DNA of 64,000 bases, taken from Phytophthora sp. 'mugwort'. Lineage: Eukaryota > Oomycota > Peronosporomycetes > Peronosporales > Peronosporaceae. The DNA lies in assembly GCA_033558025.1 (NCBI GenBank), contig JAUCEF010000004.1:2294001-2358000 (forward strand). Direction: 5' to 3'. This document shows, piece after piece, positions 1-8,634 of the stretch (position 1 is its first letter; every line of letters starts with the position of its first letter). The notes beneath the pieces are model-generated. The model was not told the origin of the DNA, searched no databases, and saw only the letters and a program-made list of their open reading frames with translations. A program made the translations under genes and the position numbers.

Positions 1-628
1 GCACGCACTTCAACTCCTAAAAACCCACTGGGTCTACCACACGGGATCAAAGATCGCTGGAATGCAAAATGGTCCAAGGTCACTGTCTATGTTAAGCACT
101 TCGCCAGCGCTCTCGACAAAGTGGAACTTCGAGCCTTGATGATGAAATCGAAGCAGCGCAGTGCATGTACGAGGTTATGTAAGGCGGCGACGAAGCCAAG
201 ACGACCAAGCCTTTCAGGTTGATGCACTGCAGGCGCATTCTGAAAACGGTGTCGCTCTGGATGTCGTTCCGTCTAGCGAAGCCAGGAAACGAGATTATCG
301 CACCGGCCAGCACGGACACAGCGAGCCCCGCGGGTGCTTGCATCCGCAGGGGAGCAAAGCCCCCAAAGCTGAAGCCAAGACAACTGCTTTGGCCGAGTAT
401 GCACTTATGGAGCTGGCCTATGCCATGAAGGAGATGGCCCTAGCCAGCAGAAAACGTGCTCATGCGATCCAAGAAGCTAGCAATATAGCTCTGTTCACTG
501 TGTGTCTCAGTGATCTCGGTGCAGACGCTAAAATGTTCTTCATGTTGCATCGCCGTCAAGTGCTTCAAACAATTCGTGACGAACAGAACCAACGTGAATG
601 CGGTGCAGCGGAATCGGTCACAATATGA
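1..628 (+). pseudogene. Unidentified decayed ORF, 5' end outside window
   Basis: Frame 1 is open from the window edge to about 217 and reads a Trp-containing segment (RWNAKWSKVTVYVKHFASAL). A second frame (161-628) continues to TGA with an alanine-rich helical tail containing EYALMELAYAMKEMALAS, LFTVCLSDLGADAKMFF and LHRRQVLQTIRDEQ. The two parts look like one protein broken by a frameshift near 160-215. I do not recognise the family. The helical tail resembles tails of uncharacterised oomycete proteins in style only. The 3' end runs into the direct repeat that starts near 602, so the last ~9 codons may be repeat-derived. Function unknown; it could be a gene remnant or part of an old transposon. 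Confidence 0.3.
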
Positions 629-1402
629 TTAAAAGGGTTAAGACACGATTCGTGTACTAACTGCGCCCAGATATCGACTAAAGGAGGGGGGGGTCCCGAT
701 GATCCGTGATCAGCTGAACTTGGTATCACCTTGTGTAACCGTCGGTGGGCGGGATCTGCTCTCGTGGGACTCCGAAGGATGCAGCGATGTTAAGTCTTGA
801 ACGTCTTGGCGGGACGCGGGGATTCGTGGAGCAGCGCAGAAGGCTTCGCTCTGCTGCCGTAATTGGTTCCGATCTGAGGTAGTCGACCTTCGATCGGGGA
901 CCTGGCCTTGATCCGAGGCCGAGGTTGCCGTGTGGTATTGTTCCTTTCCTTTCCTTGAATCACTTGCCGCTTCCTTAGCGGGATCTTACGAGTTGAGAGT
1001 CGAAGCGATCGTCGGTCAAGTATTGAATGCCGATCGATCGAGGTATGAAATTCGCTAGCGTCGGGGGAGAATCGGCCAATATACGATCCGCTTTCTCGTC
1101 ACGACACTAGATCTGCTGGCTTGGACTAGCTGACACCTTGGTGGGTCAATGTAGTTCCCATCCTGCGGTATCTGAAAACCGCCTAAGTTGTCCAATGCAA
1201 ATTTGAGTCTGATTGTTGTTTATCCTTTTCTTGTCCTATCCTCCCATCCTGAACCCTATCTTGTACCACCTGAATCTCCTGAATCGCGTCCTTCTTCAAC
1301 CACTCAAGACGTACCGGCTTCAGACTTGCCCATCCCCGAGAATGATTGCTGATCGAATCCCGATCTGCCAGATCGCGGATGTCAGAACATGTATGTCGAT
1401 CT
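602..1402 (+). repeat. Direct repeat R, copy 1 (LTR-like)
   Basis: About 800 bp that recurs at 3924-4725 in the same orientation with many substitutions and small indels. Shared landmarks are AGCGGAATCGGTCA at the left, a G run after AATAAAGG or CTAAAGG, TTGGTATCACCTTGTGTAAC, and ATGATTGCTGATCGA near the right end. No coding frame is convincing. The size and direct pairing suggest LTRs or the leader of an old retroelement, but no TSD, primer site or terminal motif was found, so the class is left open. Confidence 0.6.
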
Positions 1403-1545
1403 GCGGACACCTGTCGGTCCGATCTGCCAATCGCGTATGTCATAATGCGTATACCGATCTGCCAGAGCGAGGATGTCGGAACCTGTATACCGATCGGCGA
1501 ATACCGATCGACCGGATCTGCTCGATCTTGAATGTAAGATCGATC
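1357..1545. repeat. Degenerate ~36 bp minisatellite, GATC-rich
   Basis: Units beginning CCGATCTGCCA followed by a GCGGATGTC-like core recur at about 1358, 1417, 1452 and, partially, 1488-1510. Spacing is 35-36 bp where units are complete. Nearly every unit holds one or two GATC tetramers. The first unit is also present in repeat copy 2 near 4683. Confidence 0.5.
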
Positions 1546-2300
1546 TGATCCGCCCAATCCCGGACGATGGGGTGTAGCTCGGTCTGCGGACACCGGATCA
1601 GCTCGATATTCCTGAACGCCAGATCGGCCCGATCTGCCAGACCGCGCTATCGATCGGCTCGATCTGCCGAATCCCTGGTGGCGGATCGGTTCACTCTCCC
1701 CGATCTCGTACGACGGAGTGCATGACGATCCGCGAGTGGCGGATCGGCCCGATCTTGGCTGGTCGTGCTCTGCCGGTCACCCACAGGACCCCACCGCCAA
1801 CCCTTGCGCCGATTCTGAACCGCCTGACAGGATCGGTCAAAGATCATCCCGATCGAGGGCCGATCGAGTCCAAACCGGAGCCAGATCCAGTCAGGTCAAC
1901 TTCGTTGTTGCTGGTCAGTCTTGATCTTTTGTCTCCATTCCTTACCCAAATACGGACTCGGGTATATTTCCGATCCCCGACCTGTTGGGTGGCTGCGGAA
2001 TAACAGATCCGTGATCGATGGCTGCTCGACCTTGGTTTCCTTTCCCTTCGTCAGTGCATCCCCTTATGGCTCCGGACTAGGTCGAACGCCCCCTCTTTTA
2101 CATCGTATCTTGATCTGGCTCGATCGTCGCCTTTCTTCACCACTGGAGCCGTCTTTCTCACAGATCTGGCCATTTCTTGGAGATCTGTTATTCTTGCTTG
2201 ACGCTTCTCCATAACCACCCCGTGTCCGAAGTCGTACACCGGCCACACCCCGGTCACACTTCCCAATCTTCGTTCCAACAAGACATTCACTCCCAACGCC
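1546..2300. other. GATC-rich non-coding stretch
   Basis: No supported gene. GATCGG/CGATCTG words continue at high density to about 1900, then thin out. The 3' part (about 2020-2300) directly precedes the coiled-coil ORF and may be its leader or promoter. Short ORFs here lack any domain and are probably chance. Confidence 0.4.
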
Positions 2301-2579
2301 ATGAGTGATCACCATTCCAACGCCTCCGGTGAGGGCCGATCGCCGTCAGCTTCGTCCCACAGCGTTAGATCCCGCCGTTCCATCGCGTCGCGTGCGCCCG
2401 TTGTCTCTACAACTCGGGTCGTGACGCATCCGGTGACCTACCTAGAGGACGAGCTCCGTCGGCCACGGGGTAGACGTGACGATTTTCTGCGAGATTGCAT
2501 GCACCAGGACCGCGTCATAGCCCAGATGTCGGACGCTCTGCGTGCCTTGGAACAATTACAACACGATCTAGGCGAATAG

Positions 2580-2938
2580 ATCAGGCGACTTCGGGCTGAG
2601 ATCGATAACGCTCTCCCAGCCCAAGGAGATCAGTCGTCGTTCGTCATCTCCGCGATCAGCTTCGTCAGCAGGCCGCTGAGATCCAAGACGTGGAGGGTCG
2701 TCTCTCGAGTATTCAGAAAGAACTCGCCGAAGCTGAGTCTCGCCGAGCCGAACTCGCGTATCGTCTGGAGCTCCGCGAGGAAGAGATCGACGGCTTACGC
2801 GACCGGATCATGTCGATCTCGACTTTTATCGCGTTAGCCTGAACTCCAATCGAGCTGCTCTGGACCAAGTGACAGCGGAGACTTCCTGATCGGACACTGA
2901 TGGAGCTCTGTCAGCTCGGCTTCGTGTCGAACTGGACG
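2580..2938 (+). repeat. Inverted repeat, left arm
   Basis: Matches the reverse complement of 3563-3918 at high identity, including the GCTGAGATCGATAACGCTCT and CAGCAGGCCGCTGAGATCCA words. It encodes the coiled-coil heptads of the broken gag-like ORF. Spacer to the other arm is about 625 bp. Confidence 0.7.
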
Positions 2939-2954
2939 CGGCCTCCGCAAGAGT

Positions 2955-3160
2955 GACGCGGCTGGAAAACGAGCTCCATCAAGCCCAGATCAGGCCTGAT
3001 CGGGTTGCTTCTTCCGCTCCGATAGCCGATCCAGCATCTGTGAGCCTGTCGACCGGTACCCCGACTGTTGATGGGCTCGTCCGTGAGCGGGATCAACTTC
3101 GAGCTGAGCGGAATCAGTTCCAACTCGAGCGAGATCAACTTCGAGCCAGGGTTGATACTG
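2955..3160 (+). repeat. Direct repeat of coiled-coil segment, copy 1
   Basis: Copy of 4743-4948. Both read ENELHQAQIRPDRV...SSA and then LVRERDQLR. Divergence is substantial, with indels that shift the reading frame in the second copy. Confidence 0.65.
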
Positions 3161-3181
3161 TGGTGGAGCGGATCCACTGAA

Positions 3182-3480
3182 TTTCAGTAGGATCCTAACT
3201 CACACGCACTGCGCCCATACACCTACTAACGGAGGGGGTACTCCGACGGCCGCGTTGTTACTGAGTGGTTCACCTTGTGTACCCGTCGGCGGGCTGGTAC
3301 TGCTCTCTCGTAGACACGAGATGCGCATTTGGTAGGCCTTGGACGTCCTTGTGGGGAGTTGGGAGGGCGGGACGATCTGCGCTGGTATTCCTGCGTACAA
3401 GATCCGGTGTCGGTTTGGTCTTAAGCTCTTGTGTAGACCTTGTGAATCCGTAATAGAAATACGAGATCCGTAGTTATTCC
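3182..3480 (+). repeat. Diverged third copy of the start of repeat R
   Basis: Shares order and spacing of words with 655-800 and 3975-4110: CTGCGCCCA, a GGAGGGGG run, TTCACCTTGTGTA, GTCGGCGGGC and a CTCTCGTAG segment. It diverges strongly downstream. It sits immediately after the end of the coiled-coil ORF, where a 3' LTR would be expected if R is an LTR. Confidence 0.4.
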
Positions 3481-3562
3481 CTCCTGAGGGCGTCCTTGCT
3501 CCTTATCGGAGTTGTTCTTGTTCCCCTTTACGAAGTCGCGTCACATTTGCTAAAGCTGCGTC

Positions 3563-3918
3563 CAGTTCCACGCGAAGCCGAGCTGACTGAGTCCCATCGG
3601 TGTCCGATCGGGAAGTCTCCGCTGTCACTTGGTCCAGAGCAGCTCGATTGGAGTTCAGGCTAACGCGATAAAAGTCGAGATCGACATGATCCGGTCGTGT
3701 AAGTCGTCGACCTCTTTCTCGCGAAACTCCAGACGATACGCGAGTTCGGCTCGGCGAGACTCAGCTTCGGCGAGTTCTTTCTTAATACTTGAGAGATGAC
3801 CCTCCACGTCTTGGATCTCAGCGGCCTGCTGACGAAGCTGACCGCGGAGATGACGAACGATCAACTGATCTCCCTGGGCTGGGAGAGCGTTATCGATCTC
3901 AGCCCGGAGTCTCCGGAT
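3563..3918 (-). repeat. Inverted repeat, right arm (coiled-coil fragment)
   Basis: Reverse-complement copy of 2580-2938. On the minus strand it encodes a 69-residue open coiled coil starting MIVRHLRGQLRQQAAEIQDV at 3864 and ending at 3655. It retains an uninterrupted frame in the section where the left arm also encodes heptads. The stretch 3481-3562 between repeat 3 and this arm shows nothing recognisable. Confidence 0.65.
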
Positions 3919-3923
3919 CTTGT

Positions 3924-4725
3924 GGTGTAGCGGAATCGGTCAAAATACGATTACGACCCGATCCGCTTACCAACTGCGCCCAGACACCGAATAAAGGAGG
4001 GGGGGGGGGGGTGGTCCCGATGATCCGTGATCAGCTGAACTTGGTATCACCTTGTGTAACGTCGGTGGGCGGGATCTGCTCTCGTGGGACTCCGAAGGAT
4101 GCAGCGATATTAAGTCTTGAACGTCCTGGTGGGACGCAGGGGAGTGGAGCAGCGCGGAAGTCTTCGCTCTGCTGCCGTTATTGGTTCCGATCTGAGGTAG
4201 TCGACCTTCGATCGGGGGCCTGGACTTGATCCGAGGCCGAGGTTGCCGTGTGGCGTTGTTCCTTTCCATTCCTTGAGTTGCTTGCCACTTCCTTTAGCGG
4301 GATCTTGCGAGTTGAGAGTCGAAGCGCTCGTTGGCCAAGCACTGAATGCCGATCGATCGAGGTATGCGCTTGAGCAGAACTCGCTAGCGTGGGGGAGGGT
4401 CGGCCTCCGATCCGATCCGCTCACCACGACACTAGATCTGCTGCTTTGGGGTGATTGATACCTTGGACGGCCAATGCAGATCCCTTCTTGCGGTACTTAA
4501 AACGCTTAAGTCGTCCAATGCAAATTCGAGTCTGATTATTGTTTATCCTTTCTGGTCCTATTTTCCCAGAATCCTGACCCTATCTCGTACCACCTGAATC
4601 TCCTGAATCTTGCCCTTCTTCAACCACTCAACACGTACCGTCTTCACGCTTGCACATCCCTAGGATGATTGCTGATCGAGTCCCGATCTGCAGATCGCGG
4701 ATGCCCGAACGCGTATGTCGATCTA
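3924..4725 (+). repeat. Direct repeat R, copy 2 (LTR-like)
   Basis: Second copy of 602-1402. It begins at AGCGGAATCGGTCA, has an unusually long G run (about 4000-4012), and ends in one unit of the GATC minisatellite. It is followed directly by the coiled-coil C-terminal segment, so sequence equivalent to 1500-2950 is absent here. Confidence 0.6.
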
Positions 4726-4742
4726 CCAACATCGATCGGCCC

Positions 4743-4948
4743 GGAGAACGAACTCCACCAAGCCCAGATCAGGCCCGATCGGGTCGTTTCTTCCGCTCTG
4801 GTAGCCGGTCCGGCATCCACAAGTCGATGGACAGGCACCTCTACTGCTGGCGAGCTCGTCCGTGAGCGTGATCAACTGCGCGGAGCGGAATCGGCTCCAA
4901 CTCGGGCCAGATCGCCTTCAAGCTGAGGTCGATACCAATCTCCTTTAC
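4743..4948 (+). repeat. Direct repeat of coiled-coil segment, copy 2
   Basis: Partner of 2955-3160; see that entry. The junction with repeat R at about 4725-4743 is abrupt and suggests a deletion that removed the N-terminal gag-like part. Confidence 0.6.
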
Positions 4949-5011
4949 AGTCTGATCTCGCAGCCGCGATCCGTGATCGGGATACAGCTGCGACGGAATC
5001 TGCTGACGCCC

Positions 5012-5086
5012 GTAAGTATCATGATCTTCTGTCTGCCGAGTTAGCTGAGTCGTACCTAACTCTCCTTTGACAATTCTGAGATGCAG
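5012..5086 (+). other. Candidate 75 bp spliceosomal intron
   Basis: GTAAGT donor at 5012-5017, CTAAC branch-like word at 5056-5060, TGCAG acceptor ending at 5086. Length and signals are typical of short oomycete introns. The upstream coiled-coil frame ends in phase 0 at 5011, but the downstream coiled-coil frame would need phase 1, so either an indel has occurred or this is chance. Confidence 0.3.
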
Positions 5087-5946
5087 GTGTGGAGCTGGGT
5101 ACATCTCGGCGGACAATTCGTGCGCTGGATAACCAGATCGCAGATCTTCAGACCGATTACCACCGGCTAAGTCAGACCCAAGACGGAATCGGCACGGGCG
5201 TCGATCTGATCACCGAGCGTCTCGCCGACGTGGTACTGCTAGTGAGCCCTAGTGGATCTGGCCCCCCTCGATCTGGTAAACGGGAACGCAGCCGATCGAA
5301 TTCCCATTCTCCACCTGGTCCTTCGCCTAACCATCCGTTGCGTAGTCGGCCCGTTCCTGCTACTGGCCGCCCGGTAGTTCCGACTGCCCCGATGCAAGGT
5401 TCAGGCAGCTCCGCCTCGGCGGGAGTCACTCCCCTAGCCGAATCCGAGCCTCAGCCAGAGATCGACGACGATGGTCCGGGGATCGACAGCGAACAAGGCT
5501 CAGTTGCGTCCCGTACGGAGGCTCCCCGGTCAATCGGACTGCCAAAATCGGATGAAGGTGAAGAAGACGAAGAGGAGAGCAGCGATGATCAAGTGTTGGC
5601 CGCTTTGTCCCCGATCTCGTTATGAAGCTCGTCGCCGATCCGGCATACTCCCGGGCGGCGATGTTTCTCAACCGATCAAGATAGCCGATCCTGGCACCCC
5701 CGAGAGCTCCCTACACGAATCTGACGAGACAACTGCGGCTCGTCAACCGGCGAGTCCTGGACACTCTGATCGCGGCAGTCCCGCAGCTGCTCAAACGGGA
5801 TCGGCTGTTCAGGGTAGACCAAGTTCCCCAAGTCCGCCAGCTTCTCCTTCTGGATCTGAACGCTCCGCTAGCTCCGATGCCGGAAATCCTCCGGCTACCC
5901 GTGGATACGATCAGCCTCGTGCTCTTACTCAGGCCGAGACCGATCC

Positions 5947-6621
5947 GTGGCCGGCGATGATTTTGAGTCAGCTTCAAGTAACCGCCATAATATGGCGACC
6001 TTGACCATCCGGCTCCCGATCCCTTCTGGCTGGCTATTCCCGCGGTGCGTGCGAGGAGTTCGCGTCCCCAAGGCCGGTACGGACTATCTGGACAAATTGA
6101 TTACTAGTCCAAACCTCATGGCCTTGATAGCCGCTCGACCCTGGGAGGTGTTGGATAACCCGGAAGAGATCCTGACCTTCGATCTGCCGCTCCATCGCCG
6201 ATCGAATACCACTCTCACCCAGATCGCGGATTCTTATCTCGCTATCGAGCGACGACATCTCTAATCTTATTGGGAGACGACTCATTATCTCCCGATCACC
6301 ACTGAACAACGTCGTGACTCAGTGGTGGAGCAGTACCATCATGACCGTCGTCAGAAGCGGATCCGAGCGGGCGACAGCTGGCGAGCGTTGCTCCGTTCAT
6401 TTCCTCTGATGATGCGTGAACTGGCCGATCTCGATCTATTACTCGATCCTTTCTTCCTTCACCTCCCGACCACGACGGATGATGGGACTTGGTATCCAGG
6501 ACGGGCATCTCGGGCAGCCAACCTTGCTGACCCCGATCTTCACCGAGCTGAACCTGGTGACCTTCTGGAGGTCCTACGTGAAGCTGACACCGCGGATCCC
6601 TGGCGCAACCAATTTCGTTAA
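5947..6621 (+). pseudogene. Unidentified globular domain, interrupted by one stop
   Basis: One frame spans 5947-6621 with a single TAA at 6262-6264. Before it the frame reads GTDYLDKLITSPNLMALI, PWEVLDNPEEILTFDLP and YLAIERRHL. After it the same frame continues SYWETTHYLPITTEQRR, HHDRRQKRIRAGDSWRALLR and LADLDLLLDPFFLHLP. Alternating helical and aromatic segments on both sides of the stop indicate a formerly continuous ~220-residue domain. I do not recognise it. A Gag capsid of an old retroelement or a host multigene family are both possible. The frame ends at TAA 6619-6621. Confidence 0.4.
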
Positions 6622-6754
6622 CAGTCTATGGAACATCCGGCGTACCGGATCGGTCGACTTCGGAACAAGCTCGACCCTTGATTCGGTTGGTTTTACACTT
6701 GACTCTAGTCTTCCATCCCGACAATTTCGTGTGAAGCCGCCGTTCGTGAGTTCG
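6622..6754. other. Boundary segment, nothing recognised
   Basis: Transition between the decayed GATC-rich region and the first copia fragment. No domain, LTR or repeat partner was seen. Confidence 0.4.
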
Positions 6755-8275
6755 CTGCCGTCAAAATCTCGCACAACAGGCGATGAATCCACTCGCCTTC
6801 TTGGACGGCCAGACTGAGCGCGATGTATTCCGCTTCGCTCATTGATAGCGACACACTTGACTGTTTCTTGCTTCCCCAACTGACTGGCGCGCCCATCAAA
6901 ATGAACGTATAGCCCGAAGTTGACTTGCGATCGGAATGGTCGCCGGCCCAGTCTGCGTCTGAGTAGCCGCGAAAGTCCACCTTGTCACCGGGTTTGAAGC
7001 AGATTTCATGCGACTTGGTCCCTTGTAAATAGCGGAGGATTCGCTTCACTACAACCCAGTGCTCGACTTGAGGGTTTTCCATGAAGCGCGACACATATCC
7101 CACGGCGAAAGCGATATCTGGTCGCGTCGCAGTCATCAAGTGCATGAGTGCACCCACAGCTTCACGAAAGGGAACGTTGATCTTGGTCGGCGCGTTGCTT
7201 GGAACCAGTCGAGAGCTCAAATCCGCGGGGCTTACCACAGCCTTGCAGTCATCCATGCCGAAACGCTTGAGAATGTCGTCCACGTAGCGCCGTTGGCACA
7301 TTGTTACATTGCCGTCAGCGTTGTCGACCAGCTCGATACCCAAGACAAAGGCACACTTCCCGCTGTCGGTCATCTTAAAACGTGTCTTCAGGTCACTCTT
7401 GGTGCGTGCGATCAGTTCGGCCGAACTTCCGGTTACTAATACGTCGTCCACGTACACCAGCAACAGAACGCAGTGACCATCCACAATCTTGATGTAGAGG
7501 CACGGATCGTAGGCCGAAAGTTGAAAACCGATGGAGCACACGAATTCGTCGAAGGTCTCGTTCCACACGCGCGAAGCTTGCTTGAGACCGTAGATCGCCT
7601 TGACCAGTTCCAGGCAGTCGAAGTCATCGTCCAGGTCGACCCCTTCTGGCACCACGCAGTACACGACTTCCTTCATGACGCCGTACAGAAATGCCGTTAC
7701 CACGTCGAGTTGGTCCAGAGGCCAGTCGAAATACTTGGCGATCGCGATGACCATGCGCAGCGTCACGTACTTGACCACGGGCGAGAACGTCTCCGTGTAG
7801 TCGATGCCGTACTTTTGCTTGAAACCCTTGGCTACGAGGCGCGCCTTGTACTTCTCGATCGATCCGTCGGCTTTGCGCTTGATCTTGAACACCCACTTGG
7901 TACCGATGGCGCGTTGTCCGCTGGGCAACTTGGCAGCACGAAACACACCACGAAGTCGCATCGACTTGAGTTCCGCACGAATTGCCTTGCGCCAGTGCAG
8001 TTGGTCCGGGCCGTTGACCCCTTCTTGGAATGTCGACGGCTCCGATAAGTCCACGGCTGCTTCGACCGCGTTGGCACTTGCTCGCCAAAATACGGGAGGA
8101 GTGGAATCGTCTTCTTCGTTGTCTTGAGCATCCTTCTCTTCTTCGTCAGGCAGTCCAGGTTCCATTCATCACTCGCTCGGCGTTTGGCTTGGCGCTCAAA
8201 CGAGGTGACAGGAGCGCTTGCTTCTTCCAAACCAGTCGCACGGCGAACAGGACGCGAGTTCACTGACATGGTATC
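6755..8275 (-). pseudogene. pol: Diverged family A reverse transcriptase/RNase H fragment
   Basis: The minus strand encodes the copia RT core (GTKWVFKIKRKADGS, ARLVAKGFKQKYGIDY, LLLVYVDDVLVTG with the YVDD catalytic Asp pair) and the RNase H start (YSDADWAGD, STSGYTFILMG, SMSEAEYIALS). It is truncated within RNase H at about 6755, where the reading becomes unrelated. Its linker upstream of RT (PVTSFERQAKRRASDEW) and many substitutions separate it from the A1 and A2 copies, so it is an older relative. The upstream end is cut at 8275 by insertion of an A1 LTR (flank GTATC at 8271-8275). The matching upstream part was not found in the window. Frame is open from 8165 to 6705. Confidence 0.85.
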
Positions 8276-8619
8276 TATTGAGGGTTGCCGGGTTTTGGTA
8301 CTGTGTACCAGTAACCGGTTAACCCGAACCGGTCCAACACGATCCCGCGATGTTTACGGTACGTTGTTTACGCAACCGATGATTAGACGAGTAGGATGAT
8401 TGGACGAGTGCGGAGTGTTGGTGATTGGATGCACCAAATGATTGGATGCAGAGCTGCATATCTATGTGGTAGACTAGGTAGTGTAAGCTCCGATAAATCA
8501 ATCACTTTCGAATCTTGCTTCTTCAGCTCAAGTGGTCTTCACTCCGGTCCTCGCACCCAAGTGCAGAACTCCCTTCGCTAAACCCAAGCTTCACTTATCA
8601 AGATCCATACCTTTTATCA
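8276..8619 (+). repeat. A1 LTR, 344 bp
   Basis: Begins TATTGAGGGTTGCC and ends CCTTTTATCA just before the primer site. It contains the interrupted palindrome GGTACTGTGTACC, the palindrome TAACCGGTTA, GTTTACGGTACG, and an initiator-like TCACTTTC at about 8502 that marks a probable start of transcription. No ATG lies between that point and the gag start. Confidence 0.9.
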
Positions 8620-8634
8620 GGTTATGAGCCCAAG
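8620..8634 (+). promoter_or_regulatory. Primer-binding site overlapping gag start
   Basis: GGTTATGAGCCCAAG directly follows the LTR. Its first 12 nt are complementary to the anticodon arm (GGGCTCATAACC) of a yeast-type initiator tRNA-Met. The ATG inside it (8624-8626) opens gag. Confidence 0.75.

Larger units (their letters stand above)
2301..3180 (+). pseudogene. Broken coiled-coil, gag-like ORF
   Basis: An ATG at 2301 opens a 92-residue Ser/Arg-rich N-terminus (starts MSDHHSNASGEG), which stops at TAG 2577-2579. Coding character continues in other frames. Positions 2640-2840 encode a coiled coil with RRAELAYRLE-like heptads, and 2953-3180 encodes another (LVRERDQLRAERNQFQLE...) ending at TGA. 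One ancestral protein with a disordered basic start and a long coiled coil fits best, disabled by at least one stop and frameshifts. Long coiled coils occur in some oomycete gypsy-type Gag proteins, but no zinc knuckle or protease follows, so the retroelement assignment is inference. Parts are duplicated at 3563-3918 (inverted) and 4743-4948 (direct). Confidence 0.4.
4743..6004 (+). pseudogene. Coiled-coil and Pro/Ser-rich broken gene, N-terminal part
   Basis: Starts as a copy of the coiled-coil segment (ENELHQAQI, RERDQLR) and is frameshifted near 4885. From 5089 a 178-residue frame reads more coiled coil (ALDNQIADLQTDYHRLSQ) followed by Ser/Pro/Arg-rich low complexity and an acidic run (DEGEEDEEESSDD) to TGA at 5623-5625. 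The low-complexity character continues in the next frame to 6004 (PASPGHSDRGSPAAAQ). These parts seem to be one gene with at least two frameshifts, continuing into the 5947-6621 segment. Product unknown; composition suits a disordered linker upstream of a folded domain. A candidate intron lies at 5012-5086. Confidence 0.35.

Noticed and set aside
1183..2315. Several short open frames of 60-140 codons
   Set aside because: They lie in GATC repeats on both strands and encode Arg/Asp/Ser-rich periodic peptides with no domain or conservation between the two repeat copies.
602..4725. A complete gypsy element bounded by repeat R
   Set aside because: No primer site, protease, RT or integrase between the repeats, no target duplication, and the second copy is followed by gag-like sequence rather than flanking DNA.
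8620..8634. tRNA-Met gene fragment
   Set aside because: Only 12-15 nt match the complement of an anticodon arm, always at the LTR edge; no cloverleaf can be formed.
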